From Moelleriella libera RCEF 2490 (taxonomy: Eukaryota > Ascomycota > Sordariomycetes > Hypocreales > Clavicipitaceae), in contig AZGY01000001.1 in NCBI GenBank assembly GCA_001636675.1, positions 3,635,118 to 3,699,117 on the forward strand: DNA of 64,000 nt, in the 5' to 3' direction. Shown in pieces: positions 26,739 through 38,241 of the stretch. Every line of letters starts with the position of its first letter. Positions within the stretch are counted from its first letter, which is position 1. Both the position numbers and the translations under genes were made by a program. The notes beneath the pieces are model-generated. The model made no database searches, had not been told where the DNA came from, and saw nothing but the letters and a program-made list of their open reading frames with translations.

Positions 26739-29700
26739 CGTCACGGATGTACGTCGAAGAAGCCTTGGACGAAGGGAGAATTTCGCAAGAGTCGCCGGTG
26801 TCAAGGTTTGGGGTGGTGCTCCCGAGTCCAGCTGTCGACGCGGTGGCCAAGTATTGCAGCCCTCAAGCTGTTTCGGAGGCTTCGGAGCTGCTCATGGAAT
26901 CTTGCAGATGCCGCTTGGGTTTGGCACCTTTGGATCCACGATAGCTCTGACAGTCGAACAGATGGAAGAAGTTGAAGTGTTCAATGATATGCTCCTGATG
27001 CAGTTGCAACGTTGAACGCTGCCACCTGATGGGGGTAGAAAGAATGGGGGAGGTTGGGTTGAAAAGGGCGAGCGAGTCGAGGCGCTGGCACACAGGCTTG
27101 TGCAACTCAAAGCGTAATCGAATGATGGAGATGCTGGTGGCACGAGGCGAACTTTTTCCCATAGCTGGGGTCCGGCATTACGCCTCTTTTGATTGGACGA
27201 TTGGAGCGGGGAAAGCTATGGGGAGAGCGACGGGAACGTCAACACGTGATGCACGTCTGAGCTTCTCGCTGCGCTGGCGGGGTGGCGAACGCGCTCGCTG
27301 CTACCTTCCTCATGGTTTTTTTGCTTTGTCAGAGACCAACGCGGCGCACGCTTGTCCATTCCAGGAGGGGATGCAGTTGCAGCAGTGCATCAAATCATGC
27401 CATTCAGAGTTTCTGCCCAAGCCGTGGTTCATGACCGTGGTATGATACTCCGTAACATTTCACCCAAGGCCGCCACGCCCAGTCAAGGTTAGCTTGGCTT
27501 TTGAACAGTCGATTGTCTTACCTAGCGTTGCCTGAAGGTCGGGGCGATGGATGGTTGAGTGTAGTCAATACGTCACGTTTGTGCATCGATCGGGCTGCCC
27601 TCATCCGAGAGATGTTTTCGCTGCTGGGCTGCCCAATGCGAAGACGTACTGCTTTGGAGGGCTCCATGTGGTTTTGTGTGGTGCATTCGTGAAAGTCATT
27701 GTATCTTCCTGCCCTTTCTATTAGTTTTCAGTGAGACTATTGAAGGGGGGTGAAGGACATCAACCTGGTGCAGCGACCAGGACGCTGACGACTATTATTG
27801 GAGGCGGCGCAGCCCGCCCAGGAGCGAGCCAACAAGGACATGAGTGTCCATAAGCCATGTCTCGGGTGAGACAGACATGTGCGCGGCTTCGCCTGAGTTG
27901 CCCGAATACGTCAACGTCCCAATCCTTGCCGTGCCCTGGCCTGTTCAGGGTCGAGGCAGTGAATCATGCGCCCTGAGGAGTTGCACCACAACAATTTGGT
28001 CGTCTGTAAGGTGGACATGGTCGCTCAGCATGAGCTTCACTTTGGGCCGGACTCTAGTACATTTGACTCGTGCCAAGACGATGGGTTGAATCTCAATTGC
28101 AAAGGGACGGTAAAATTACAGATAATTCGTCAGATTTCGGTCCTGAACCACTGTGTCAAGACCCCGAAGTTTGGATCTGAAGAAGGCAACACGGCCATTT
28201 CTTCTATCCCGGCGTCGATGAGAAGTGAAAACCCAGTGTTTTGTATTGGCGTCGACTGTGTTTGAAGCATGGGCAAGGGGAATTCTGACGTCCGCATCGA
28301 GTGAAGAGGAGGCACCAATCTCTAACATGTCACCGCCTTTCGCGTTTTCAGAGCAGCAGATTCAAGCCATCGTCGAAGGCAAGTGGAATACCAATGCGAA
28401 GAGGGAGAAGCGCGCTACCGAACACTTTGATAGTCGTTCCCAACAATTCCTGCCGTCCGAAGACAATACATCACTGCTGCGGGCTGATACCAAAGTCTAT
28501 GGGACTTAGCATCACCGACGCCATCCGGGCGCGTGGCACCAGCAGCGGTGCGCTCCTCGATTCCGGGATCGACTTTTCCGGTCCAGGGAGCACGGACACA
28601 GTCTGAAAGAACCATGCTGAGCTACGCGTGGATATTTCCCAGGGCCTCTATCCGATCAAAGGCGCTCGAAAGGAAACTGCCCTTTCATAGCGATTTGGGT
28701 CGACGTCGTCGGCGAAGTGAGTCCCGTCGAAGCGCTAGTCCAGTGTACGAATCCGCCATCAGACTCTCATGGTGACCTATAGGATGGCGGGTACCAGTTG
28801 TTTTACTTTTTGCACAAACACCCGCATATCTATCTAGGTCATCACTATCCGTGTGTCTGAGCCGATCCGTGCCGTGGGCATCCGAGGGAAACTATCGCGA
28901 TCCTCACTCGAGTTAATCGCGTGAATGTTTTCCCATAAGAGGACCACGGATCAGCGTCAGTGGTATATACCACGAGATTCCAAGACAGAACAAATCGACA
29001 GAAAAGCAGTGAGCTTCGAGCCTGTCGGCCGCAATGATCGCCTGTGAGGTGATTAGGAGCTCACCGACCTTCCCTGTCTGCCTCGTATTGTCCGCCACAC
29101 CTATCGGATTCTGCTCAGCCAAAATAGATTGTGACAAGTTGCTCTTGTACCGTAGCCGCGAATGACACGCTTTCGCTCTGCCGAGATCTGCTGAACGCCT
29201 AGGCCTGTAATTACGCCATGGGGCGCTGGCCGGGCATATTTGTGTGCGTTGACGCCGCTGTCAGTCAAGTTTCTGCAACCAACTTCAGCCGCAGCAAGAA
29301 ATATGACACAAAAGGTCTTCCAGACGCATGCGAGAAGTCCCATGCTCATGGAAATATGCGAGGAGACGGACAAGGAGTCCATATATCCTCCCATGGTCGG
29401 TTCGCGTCTGTCCGGCCTCGTCGCCGTACAGGGCTGCTAGATCTGCCCTTCATCGGGGCCAATGCCCCATTGTCTCGTCAGTAGGAGGGAGAAGACAGGC
29501 GATGGAACTACCCAGCTAGTTTGACGCGCAGGTAGCCTTCAGCCAGAAGTGAGCATCACGAAGCAGGGGTGATGAAAGCTTGAACAATATTGGCGATGCT
29601 GATTGCACGTGGGTCGCCGAGTTTTCGGGAAGCTGCGCTGCACGCACGGGTCAAGTGCGCGGGTCTCCACGCGCGGCTCCATTTCCAGCGCGCCCTCGCC

Positions 29701-29846
29701 AAGCCTGTCATGTCCCACCAACCTCACTCGAACCATTCATCTACACTTTATGTATTAGGGCTGCAGCTTGACGACGATTCGGTCGTGTCTTTCCTGGCCC
29801 TTGATCGGATCACAGACGCGACTCCCCGACCTGCTCGCCCGCAGCC
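26739..29846. other. 3.1-kb gene-poor interval
   Basis: No supportable gene between two divergent genes. Short open frames near 28.2-28.6 kb and 29.5-29.8 kb have no recognised features. A block at about 28614-28640 (CATGCTGAGCTACGCG) weakly recalls the GTGAGCTACGC block of the 16.5-kb repeat. Confidence 0.55.
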
Positions 29847-31037
29847 ATGGAAACGTTCACCATCAAGACGCCCTGCTCCAGCGCCAACATTGGCCCCGGG
29901 TTCGATGTCATTGGGCTCGCACTCACCGTCTACCTCGAGCTCAAGGTCACAATAGATCGGAGCAAGTCGTCGTCGGAGCAGCCGCTCAATTGCAGAGTCA
30001 CGTACGAGGGCCAGGGCGAAGGCTCCGACGACGTCAGCCTCGATCCCCAGAACAACCTCATCACCAGGGTTGCGCTGTACGTGCTGAGATGTCATGACCA
30101 GCGTGCGTTCCCTGTGGAGACCCACGTTCACATCAAGAACCCGATTCCGCTCGGGAGGGGACTGGGGAGCTCCGGGGCCGCGGTCGTGGCCGGTGTCATG
30201 CTGGGCAAGGAAGTCGGCGGCTTGACGGACTTGGACCTCGACCGATTATTCGACTATTGTCTCATGATTGGTGAGCCCCGCACACACACTGAATAACCAT
30301 GGCCAGCCGAAGAGCTAACACGACGACAGAGAGGCATCCCGACAACGTGGGCGCTGCTTTGTTCGGCGGCTTCGTCGGGACATATCTCATGCCACTCAAC
30401 CCGGAGGACGCCGCCAGGACAGAGATCCCCTTGTCTGAAGTGTTGCCGGCCCCCGCTGGCGGCCTTGATACGGGAAAGAAGCCACCGCTGCCCCCAATTG
30501 GCATTGGCCACCACATCAAGTTCCCATGGGCGAAAGAAATCAAGGCCGTCGCCATCATTCCCGACTTCATCGTGCCCACAGCCTCGGCCCGAGCCGTTCT
30601 CCCCGAGAGGTATCCTCGTTCGGATGTGGTGAGTATTGCTGTCGTCCTTGACGGGAACTGCTTTGGCTGACCTGCGTCCCATTCAGACGTTCAACTTGCA
30701 GCGCATCGCGCTGTTACCTGTAGCTTTGGGCCAGTCTCCTCCGGTCCCGGAGCTCATCCACCTCGCCATGCAGGACAAGATTCATCAGCCGTACCGGCAG
30801 ACTCTCATACCCGGACTCACCGAGGTGGTCGAGTCGATGTCTCCAAAAACGCAGCCGGGCTTCCTGGGCGTGTGCTTGTCCGGCGCCGGCCCTACCATCC
30901 TCGCCTTGGCAACGAGTCATTTTGAGGAGATTGCGAGCAGAATCATCGCCACGCTACGGCAATACAACGAGAAGAAGGACCTGGCGTGCCAATGGCTTGT
31001 GTTGGAACCTGCGGAGGGCACACACGTATTGCGATAA
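29847..31037 (+). CDS. THR1: homoserine kinase
   Basis: Three exons, 29847-30270, 30330-30628, 30687-31037, giving 357 residues, the same length as yeast Thr1. A GHMP-kinase fold is clear: N-terminal PCSSANIGPGFDVIG (about 9-23), the ATP-binding PLGRGLGSSGAA loop (about 105-116), an ERHPDNVGAA segment across the first splice junction, and the C-terminal LSGAGPT motif. It phosphorylates the hydroxyl of L-homoserine using ATP, the step before threonine synthase in threonine biosynthesis; cytosolic. Both introns are under 60 bp, in frame, with GTGAG donors. The downstream thioesterase-like gene is co-directional, 688 bp away, with no functional link seen. Confidence 0.96.
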
Positions 31038-31724
31038 CGACCGGAGGATGATACGCTGATGCGTTACTGACACAGCTCTCGTAACTCACGATGGCGCTCG
31101 GACCAAAAAGAGGAACTGCCTGGCAGAAGGCGGCGCGTGATGGTGCAGCTACTTCTTCGTGTCTCGATGCGGACATCACGTACACTGCAGCCGCCGGGGC
31201 GCGGCCAATATGCGCGGTAGGAGGTTGTTGCCGCCGTTGCGAGACTTGCGCACGCGAGACACGAGTTAGACATGCATCAATAATAGACAGTGTCGAGAGG
31301 TTCCACGCGGCGCTTCATTCTCGTGGATGCCAGAGATGTGGCGTGCTTGCTACCTGTTGCGCTTGCACGTACCGTGTAACATGGGTAATGGGCAAGCATA
31401 AGCATAAGCGGTGCAGTGTAGATGGGAGGTCCGTACCTTGCTAGCCCGAGACGGGCGGACGAGTTGGGCTAGCTGCGCGTGGGATGGGCCGCTAGCGTTG
31501 AGTCGCAGTGGCAGCCCATGGAAAGCAGGGACCCTGGGGATGGAAGGGCGCGTACCCACCTGCAGCTCTGTCTGCCTCGGCCTCGGCCTCGGCCTCCTTC
31601 CCCCTTTGCTGCTGACAACTGAATGCTCTTTCCTCCTTGTCGCTTTGGGCTCCCTGCAGTGTCGAGTCATCGCGTCTGGTACGACGGAGCTGCGGTCACC
31701 CCCCAACCGATCTCATTGCACAAC
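31038..31724. other. intergenic, promoter region of the thioesterase-like gene
   Basis: No gene seen. It has a perfect 8-bp inverted repeat GCTAGCCC / GGGCTAGC (31440-31447 and 31466-31473, 18-base spacer) and a GGCCTC run at about 31576-31597. Confidence 0.5.
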
Positions 31725-32821
31725 ATGGCCTCGGCCGCGAGCAAGCTCGGCGGCCTCGCCGTCGCCATCCGTGTCGTGGTCCCCCTGGCCCTCGGATCGG
31801 CAGGGTACGCGGCGTACCGGGTGCACTGGCCGACGGCGCTGCGAAGATTCGCCACGGGGCCGGGCCGTGGCTCGCGCCTGCTGCTGCTGCTCTTTGCCGT
31901 GCTCAACTGGAAGAACCTCCCCTTTGCGTGGACGGTGAGTGTTTGGGGAAAGAACTGCGCTGTGCTGTGCGAAATGGCTGACGCGCGATGCAGTTCCGCA
32001 TCTTCTATGCCATCGTCTACCACAACATCCTGCGCAAGTCGCCGGCGCTGTCGCCGCGCGCCCTCTTCAAGCCCCTCATCTCGGAGACGCGCGCGCCGCT
32101 GCTCGAGATGGACTACAACCTGCACAAGTCCAACTCGACGTACTTCACGGACCTCGACGTCTCGCGCACCCACCTCGTGTCGTACCTGACGCGGCCGGCC
32201 ATGCGCAGCCTCACGTACAACGCCCGGTCCGGGCTCGTGCTCGACCCCAAGACCAACAAGCCGGCCAAGGGCCCGCTGGGCATCATGCTGGGTTCGGTGG
32301 CGTGCAGCTTCAAGAACGAGATCCGCGCCTACAGCGGCTACGAGCTCTGGACCAGGGTGCTCTCGTGGGACCGCAAGTGGCTCTACCTGGTGACGCACTT
32401 TGTGCCCAGGGGCACGGCCAAGCCGACGGAGTGGCTCGACCACCGCTTCGGCCAGGTGAGCACGCGCACCGGGCGGGACGCCTCGGGCGGCTGGGAGGCC
32501 AAGATCCACGCCACGGCCCTGAGCAAGTACGTCTTCAAGCTGGGCCGCTTCACCGTCCACCCGGCCATTGTGCTGGCCGACTCGGGACTCCTGCCCGAGC
32601 GGCCGGGCGGCTGGAGGAGCGGCGACGGCCAGCTGGGCGACGAGGACGCCGACCTCGGCCACGTTGACCTAGCCGCCGACGGGCCCTGGGACTGGCAGAG
32701 GGTCGAGGCGCAGCGGCGCAAGGGCCTGGAGGTGGCCGTCCACTTGCAGGCCCTCGACGCGGCGCCCGCGCTCTTTGACGGCGGGACACATGGTGCCCTG
32801 GCCAAGATTGGGCCTTGCTGA
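31725..32821 (+). CDS. THEM6-like hot-dog thioesterase-fold membrane protein
   Basis: Two exons, 31725-31934 and 31994-32821, in frame across a 59-bp intron (345 residues). The N-terminus has two hydrophobic segments (about 10-27 and 49-65), consistent with a membrane anchor. From about residue 75 the sequence matches the fungal 4HBT_2/THEM6-type pattern: a DYNLHKSNSTYFTDLDVSR-type motif (normally MN-N-xY), then a GG-x-SF-EI-YELWTRVLSWD-KWLY strand region. Relatives are often labelled capsule polysaccharide biosynthesis protein without evidence; the hot-dog fold suggests an acyl thioester as substrate, but I cannot name it. Codon use is markedly GC-rich at third positions compared with neighbours, which leaves long antisense open frames that are not genes. 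Confidence 0.8.
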
Positions 32822-33114
32822 GCGGATCTTGCCGGGCACGATGGTGGTCGCGACTGACATTTATATAGACGATGGGGGACCGCGCGGAACAGTCGTTCAC
32901 ATGTTGTGGGACGTGGCGGACGCGGACGTTATTCGGTCATGTGCGGATGATTGCGCCCAAGACCAACTGCGTAGTCGACGTGCTTGCGCAGATAGACAAG
33001 AGTTTAGAGATGTAGACGACGTATCTGATACACGAGTTGCGGGTATGCCGCTTTGATTAGAGAGACAGCTGTGCCGGGTTCTCACTCTGCAGGTCTGGAC
33101 GTTTACGCAAGCTG

Positions 33115-33425
33115 CATTCGTCCTTGGTCGGGGAGAAGCAACGATGGCCAAGGAATGACACCTCGCCTCAGCTCTACACACGAGTTGCGATTATCCTCTG
33201 TCGGGCAGACGCAACGGCGGCCAAGGAACGGCACACCTCGCCTGAGAGCTTTTAGCCGTCCACCCCCAAGTGGTAACAAGTTTGCAACGACGAGCCAAGG
33301 AACGACACCCAGCCTCAGATTCCCACTCGAGAGCTCTGGTCGTCTACACACGTGCTGCAATATCCTTGGTCAGGTCGAAACAACTGTCCCGGGAATGATA
33401 CACTTTGTCTCGACGCACTCTGGCC
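33115..33425 (+). repeat. degenerate tandem repeat, unit about 75-85 bp
   Basis: Four colinear diverged units start near 33117, 33191, 33274 and 33360. Shared words are TCCT-GTCGGG-AGA-GCAAC, GGCCAAGGAA-G-CAC, CTCGCCTCAG/CTGAGAG and TCTACACACGAGTTGC. Unit length drifts through small indels. Confidence 0.7.
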
Positions 33426-33449
33426 ATGTGCCCGTCAATCCGCGTCTCT

Positions 33450-33469
33450 CCCCCCCCCCCCCCCCCCCC
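33450..33469 (+). repeat. C20 homopolymer
   Basis: Twenty consecutive C residues; the length in the assembly may be unreliable. Confidence 0.95.
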
Positions 33470-34127
33470 ACGACACAGCGACTTGGCCGACGGCTCCCGT
33501 GAAGCTGCAGCACTGCTCGCCGCCGCGTCTGTCCCTGGCACCACCGACCTTCTAGGATAGGGACCGATGGCTTGGCCAAGCTGCAGCGGCAGCCACACCT
33601 GTCATGAGCCTGCAGCTGCGGCCGCGGACTGCGACACCAGACACGCCGACGACAACTGCCACGTATCTGCTTGTTGCCCTCGTTGGGTGAAAAATGCCGT
33701 TGCTGAAGCAATCAGGCACTCACTCGACTGCAGGCTACATTCCGGGAAGTCTACACACAGGCAGACGGCATTTTTATACACAGGGTCAAGCGGTGCTCAC
33801 CCAGGAAAGCGACAACACCATGATCGACCTCTGGACAGCAGACCGATTTTTTTTTCCTGTCTTTCCCTGAACTCGTCAAGCAGCAGCGGCTGTTCCGACC
33901 ACAGAGCGCCCCCCGCTGGAGAAGCAGCCGCCGCCGTCTTCTACGTAAAGTACACAAACGTGCCCCTCCACCCGTCTACCAAAAGCGACTTTCCCGCCAA
34001 ACACCGCATCCAGCACCAGAGCCACCCTCTGGAAACCAGACCTTCTCCGATAACCCCCCCTCCCTTCTCCTCTCTGGCCGCCCGGCTGTGCACCACAACC
34101 ACCACACCTCCCCGGAAAGGCCCATCC

Positions 34128-34480
34128 NNNNNNNNNNNNNNNNNNNNNNNNNNNNNNNNNNNNNNNNNNNNNNNNNNNNNNNNNNNNNNNNNNNNNNNNN
34201 NNNNNNNNNNNNNNNNNNNNNNNNNNNNNNNNNNNNNNNNNNNNNNNNNNNNNNNNNNNNNNNNNNNNNNNNNNNNNNNNNNNNNNNNNNNNNNNNNNNN
34301 NNNNNNNNNNNNNNNNNNNNNNNNNNNNNNNNNNNNNNNNNNNNNNNNNNNNNNNNNNNNNNNNNNNNNNNNNNNNNNNNNNNNNNNNNNNNNNNNNNNN
34401 NNNNNNNNNNNNNNNNNNNNNNNNNNNNNNNNNNNNNNNNNNNNNNNNNNNNNNNNNNNNNNNNNNNNNNNNNNNNNNNN
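34128..34480. other. assembly gap of 353 N
   Basis: Unresolved sequence between repeat-rich flanks. Any gene product read across it is not real, and the true distance is unknown. Confidence 0.99.
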
Positions 34481-34519
34481 AACCCCACGCCGCCGGTCAC
34501 CGTCTCTCGCCGATCAAAG

Positions 34520-34592
34520 CTAGAGCTGAGCTGCTACGGCGGACAGGCAGTGGTTCGAGCGCAGCGAGGCCGGCCCGCCGGAGGCACCACCT
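34520..34592 (+). repeat. isolated copy of the 16.5-kb repeat element
   Basis: The stretch reads GAGCTGAGCTGCTACG, then CAGGCAGTGGTTCGAGCGCAG, CGAGGCCGGCCCGCCGGAGGC. This follows the same order of blocks as the array at 16.4-17.0 kb (GTGAGCTACG, CAGGTTTACG, CGAGCGCAGCGAGG, GCCCGCCGCAGGCG). Confidence 0.7.
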
Positions 34593-34631
34593 CCGAAACG
34601 AGGAAGAAGGGGGGGGCAGGGGGGCGCGTAC

Positions 34632-34869
34632 CGGTGAGGCTCTGCAGGTTGCAGCCGGCGCGCACCATGCACGGCGAGGCGGTGCGGATGATGGGCTCGA
34701 TGCGCGCGCACTGGCAGGCGAAGGCGGCGAGGATGTGCTGGGCGAGGCAGACGAGCGAGCACGCGGGCAGCTGCTTCTGGAACTCGACGACGCTGAGGGC
34801 GGCGGTGGTGGTGGCGGCGGCGGCGAGGAGGGGGAGGGCGGAGGAGAGTGTGCCCCTGAGCAGCTTCAT
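34632..34869 (-). CDS. CFEM-like secreted or membrane protein, 5' exon (partial)
   Basis: The first exon on the minus strand encodes about 79 residues: a hydrophobic signal peptide (about 1-24, LSSALPLLAAAATTTAAL), then FQKQLPACSLVC, a CQC motif and PCMVRAGC. This is the Cys pattern of a CFEM domain, found in fungal effectors, haem-binding cell-wall proteins and Pth11-like receptors. It is shortened: the segment between the second Cys and the CxC motif is about 9-10 residues and lacks the usual two Cys with Asp between them. The exon ends at a plausible GTACGC donor. A terminal exon may run from about 34591 to the TAG at 34520, but that stretch overlaps the dispersed repeat and the 353-base gap lies just beyond, so the gene's 3' end is unresolved. 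Confidence 0.5.
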
Positions 34870-36051
34870 GGGAGATGTGTATGTGCGAGTGTGTGTATGT
34901 CTGTGTGAGTGTGTGAGTGAGTGAGTGTGTGTGTTGTTGTTCGGGACGGGAAGAAGCAAGAGAGAAGAAGGAGCTGCTGCTGCTTGTTGGATAGATGGAT
35001 GGACGGTTGACGATGCGACACGCAGATGGTCGAGTGGCATGCGGAGAGACGAGACTAGACGAGGTCGAGCAGAGCAGAGCACGCAGACACGAGCAGCGAG
35101 CGAGCGGGTGTTTGCAGACGCCACGCGTCTTTGGTGTTTTATTCTGGTCGGGGGTATAGCTCGCTGGGCCGTGCATCTATGCATAGATGCCTGCGTGCAT
35201 CGTCAATACAACATGGCGACGCTCGTGGCCGCGCAAGCACCTTCTCTGCGCTGCTCATGATTCTCCTCTGCGCTGCTCAGGTTCCTCCTCTGCCCTCGTC
35301 GTGCACAGTCCCGCGCACGCCGCACCGGGGTCGAAAGAAAAAGACTGACTGCAACTGCTCGCCGCGCTCATCTCATCCCATCCCATCCCATCCCATCCAT
35401 GTATATACCACCGGCCCCTGTATTTCGCTCACCCGCACGCGCACTCGCACGCCGGCGCTGAGATGCTGCGCCTCGCCACCCTCGATCACATGGTAAACAG
35501 GCCTGTCGTGCATAGATCCATCCATACATCCATCCGTCCGTCCGTCCGTCCGTCCGTCCGTCCCAAACGCAGGCTCAGCACCGAGCACCTCACATGGCTC
35601 GTGGACAGTACCCGCGTCCCCTCACCTGCAAGGAGCACCCGCAGCGCAGCCCCCGGATGCACCATCGACGCGTGGACAGCCGGCATAGGAAAGAAAGAAA
35701 GAAACATGCACCGTCGCGGCCCGCCCGACCTGCATTGACTTGACGGCATGACACTTGGCCCGCCGCCTTCTCGGCAGATTGCCCGTTGGCAGCAGGAGAC
35801 CATCATGACGCTGCACCCTGCCACGCAAGATCAGCCTCGACCCCGGTCCAGCCCGTGCAGATGCCCCATGCGTGCCACGTACAGTCACCAGTCGGCTACA
35901 AACATATGCCATCTTGCCACCAAAAGTCTGGAATCTACGAGCTGTCAGAGGGTTCTTTTTTTTTCTCTTTTTTTTTTCCAAAACAAAAAAAAAATCAAAT
36001 CGCTTCTTTTCAAACATGTCTCGCTAATTCTTCCACCTCTCGCTCGTCATG
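34870..36051. other. microsatellite-rich intergenic region
   Basis: No gene seen. It holds a GTGTGA/GAGT tract (34878-34937), an (ATCCC)n run at about 35370-35396, a (GTCC)n run at about 35536-35562, and T and A runs near 35955-35995. The left edge is the leader of the CFEM-like gene. Confidence 0.6.
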
Positions 36052-38241
36052 TCAACCCGCTCTCCATCTGCGCCTCACGGCTCTCCATCTGCGCCTCACG
36101 GGTCCCTGTATCTTGAGCTTCGCGAGCGTCTTGGTCATCTTGGCAGCTATACGGCCCCTGATCCCAGTACTTCCTTCTTGACTAGATCCTCCACGAGTGT
36201 CTTCCTCGTGGACGGATACTCGATGAACGTTCTTTACACGAGTGGCCTCTTCATCAGTGACTGCCCCATGGACAGGTGCTCCAGAGACGTCTGCCACCTG
36301 AGTGGCTTCTGCATTAGTGTCTTTCCCATCATGAACGGGCGCTTCAGGGACGTCTGCCACCTGAACGGATGCTTCATCCGTGTCCTTCCCGTGAACAGCT
36401 GCTCCAGGGACGTCTGCCGCCTGAGCGGATGCTTCAGGGACGTTTGCTGCCTGAGAGTAGGGTGCTTGATCACTGTCTTCTCCCTGAGCGGGTGCTTCGG
36501 GAACGTTTGCTACCTGAGCGGGTGCTCCAGGGATGTCTTTTCCACGAGCAGGTGCTCGAAGAATGCCTTTGCCCTTGGCACGGGGGCTTGCGTCATAAAT
36601 GTCTTCATCATCAATAATGGGAGCGCGCTCGCCTGATTGGCCGCGGGGTGCTGTTGCAGGGGAACGCACGACGATTGCTGCACCGACACTACCTTCTTCA
36701 TGCTCACCGATTGTGGTGAGCCCTTGCTTCTGAGGCGAGACTCGGGAGGCTTTGGCATCAACAGAAGGATGCCTGGTGTCGTGGTACTTGACATAGCGAA
36801 GCTTGTGCCGGGGTTTCGGGGGAGGAGGGCGTTGCCCAAATTTTCGTTGATAAGCCTTCACCGAGCCATCGTTGAACATCACACACAGCAGGTGCTTGTC
36901 CGGGAGCGATGTCATGCAGTTGCGCCTGACCCTGCGGTCACCAATGTCGATCCGAAACGTCTTGCAAAAAGTTCGCGTGTTGTATCCCAGCAGCTCCGGG
37001 CCTGCAGCCGCCACAACATGACACGACTGCAGAAAGATAATGTCGTCAATCGGGACGTTCGCCAACGGCATCCTGTAATGATTGGGCGAGGCTGCCGTCG
37101 ACGTCGTCACTTCGCCATTCTCATTGCCAAAGGCATACATCTTGGAGACTGTGTCGACGGCGAAGCATGTGATGTTCGAGACAAGGTCCAGAATGACGTT
37201 TTCCACCTGTAAAGTGCCTATATCGATCGACTGCCATTCCGTGTCAGACCTGGCTATGCTCCACAAAGACGAAAAGAAAGGGGACGAGTTACTTTGATGC
37301 CACGTTCTGCGGCGACGTAGGCTCGGTTGGACCAACCATCCTCAGAGTGTCCGTCGGCAAAGCGGACCGCAATGGGCTTCCCTACGCGGACCACGGTATA
37401 CTCGAGGCGAAGGAACGCGTCTCGATCATATAGTCGCACTTTTCGGTCCGCACTGACGGAAATAACGCTTTTCCGGTAGTGATCCACCATGTCGCAGCTG
37501 ATGACGGCCCCCTGGTGGCCGGAAAACAGGAACGTGGCTCGGGGACTTTCTGCCCGTCTTATATCCTAAAGTACCAACTTCCCTCTGTCTCCGCACGAGA
37601 GCGCAGTCACTGGATTGAGGAAGACCTGACGAACATACCATCCGTCAACCACGTGTACAGCATGATCAGCCATGTGGCCTCGTCACTCACACATTCACGG
37701 ATGGCTTCGCCTTCATGAGAGGCAATGGTGAATTTGATGTCGTGACTATCGGGCCAGACTACGCCGCGGCCCACCATGGTCGTACAGTCGTCCTTCACAA
37801 TCAGCAGCTGGCCGCCGTACTTCCAGAGCACAGAGGTGCCTCTGCGAAGACGTCCGTATCTGAGGCCGGATAAGCATCCGGTGGGGGGCTAATTTTTTCC
37901 GCGATGCCGACCGTCAGTTTATGTTCGGCTTTCGCTTGAGGGAATGAACACCTTACCTCGCTGCCTGGGTCCGAGCTGTTTCCCGGCGACGGAGAGCGAG
38001 AAGCACTGACGCGCGGCGGAGGGCGAAGAACACCTCTCCGCGGCGGAGGGCGATCAGCACTTCGTATTGGATCAGGACGAAGGGGACTTGACAACGGCAT
38101 AGGGCGTAGAGGCTGAACCGCGAGTTGCAGTATCCGGCGAAAAGGATTGCTCGACGGCACAGGACCACGAGGAAGGTCCTCCGGCGGCGGAGGGCGAAAA
38201 GGGCTCCTCGGCGGTATCTCGGGAGCACCGTCCGACGCCAT
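36052..38241 (-). CDS. WD40-like protein with Pro-rich head and acidic repeat tail
   Basis: Four exons on the minus strand: 38241-37957, 37888-37639, 37549-37293, 37230-36052 (656 residues). Residues 1-95 are rich in Pro, Arg and Ser. Residues about 100-400 read as beta-propeller blades; the clearest is FSGHQGAVISCD with ISVSADRKVRLYD, a standard WD40 GH...WD-type repeat, and others are degenerate. The last 200 residues are an imperfect repeat of Ala/Val/Pro/Asp-rich blocks around VADVPEAPVHGKDTDEA, then a basic end with a duplicated RRRWRA. The overall function is unknown; WD40 proteins usually serve as scaffolds. I chose frame-keeping introns: the first uses an ATTAG acceptor with a CTGACG branch site, the second a GTATGT donor with a GGGCAG acceptor. 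The second join is the least sure. Confidence 0.65.
36061..36108. repeat. direct duplication of 24 bp at the 3' end of a coding exon
   Basis: CTCTCCATCTGCGCCTCACGG is present twice in tandem, encoding the repeated Arg-Arg-Arg-Trp-Arg-Ala near the C-terminus of the WD40-like protein. Confidence 0.9.

Larger units (their letters stand above)
32822..34631. other. repeat-rich interval with an assembly gap
   Basis: No complete gene is supported. It contains the degenerate repeat at 33115-33425, a run of 20 C (33450-33469), the 353-base N gap and a copy of the 16.5-kb repeat at about 34520-34590. The 3' end of the CFEM-like gene probably falls at its right edge or within the gap. Confidence 0.6.

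Noticed and set aside
31667..32662. Minus-strand open frame of 331 codons
   Set aside because: Antisense to the GC-rich thioesterase-like gene; no ATG context or protein features of its own.
33567..34924. Open frames of about 170-320 codons across the large gap
   Set aside because: They cross the 353-base N gap and are therefore artefacts.
35145..35215. tRNA-like start (GGGGGTATAGCTC)
   Set aside because: No TTCGA-type T-arm or acceptor pairing follows at the right distance.
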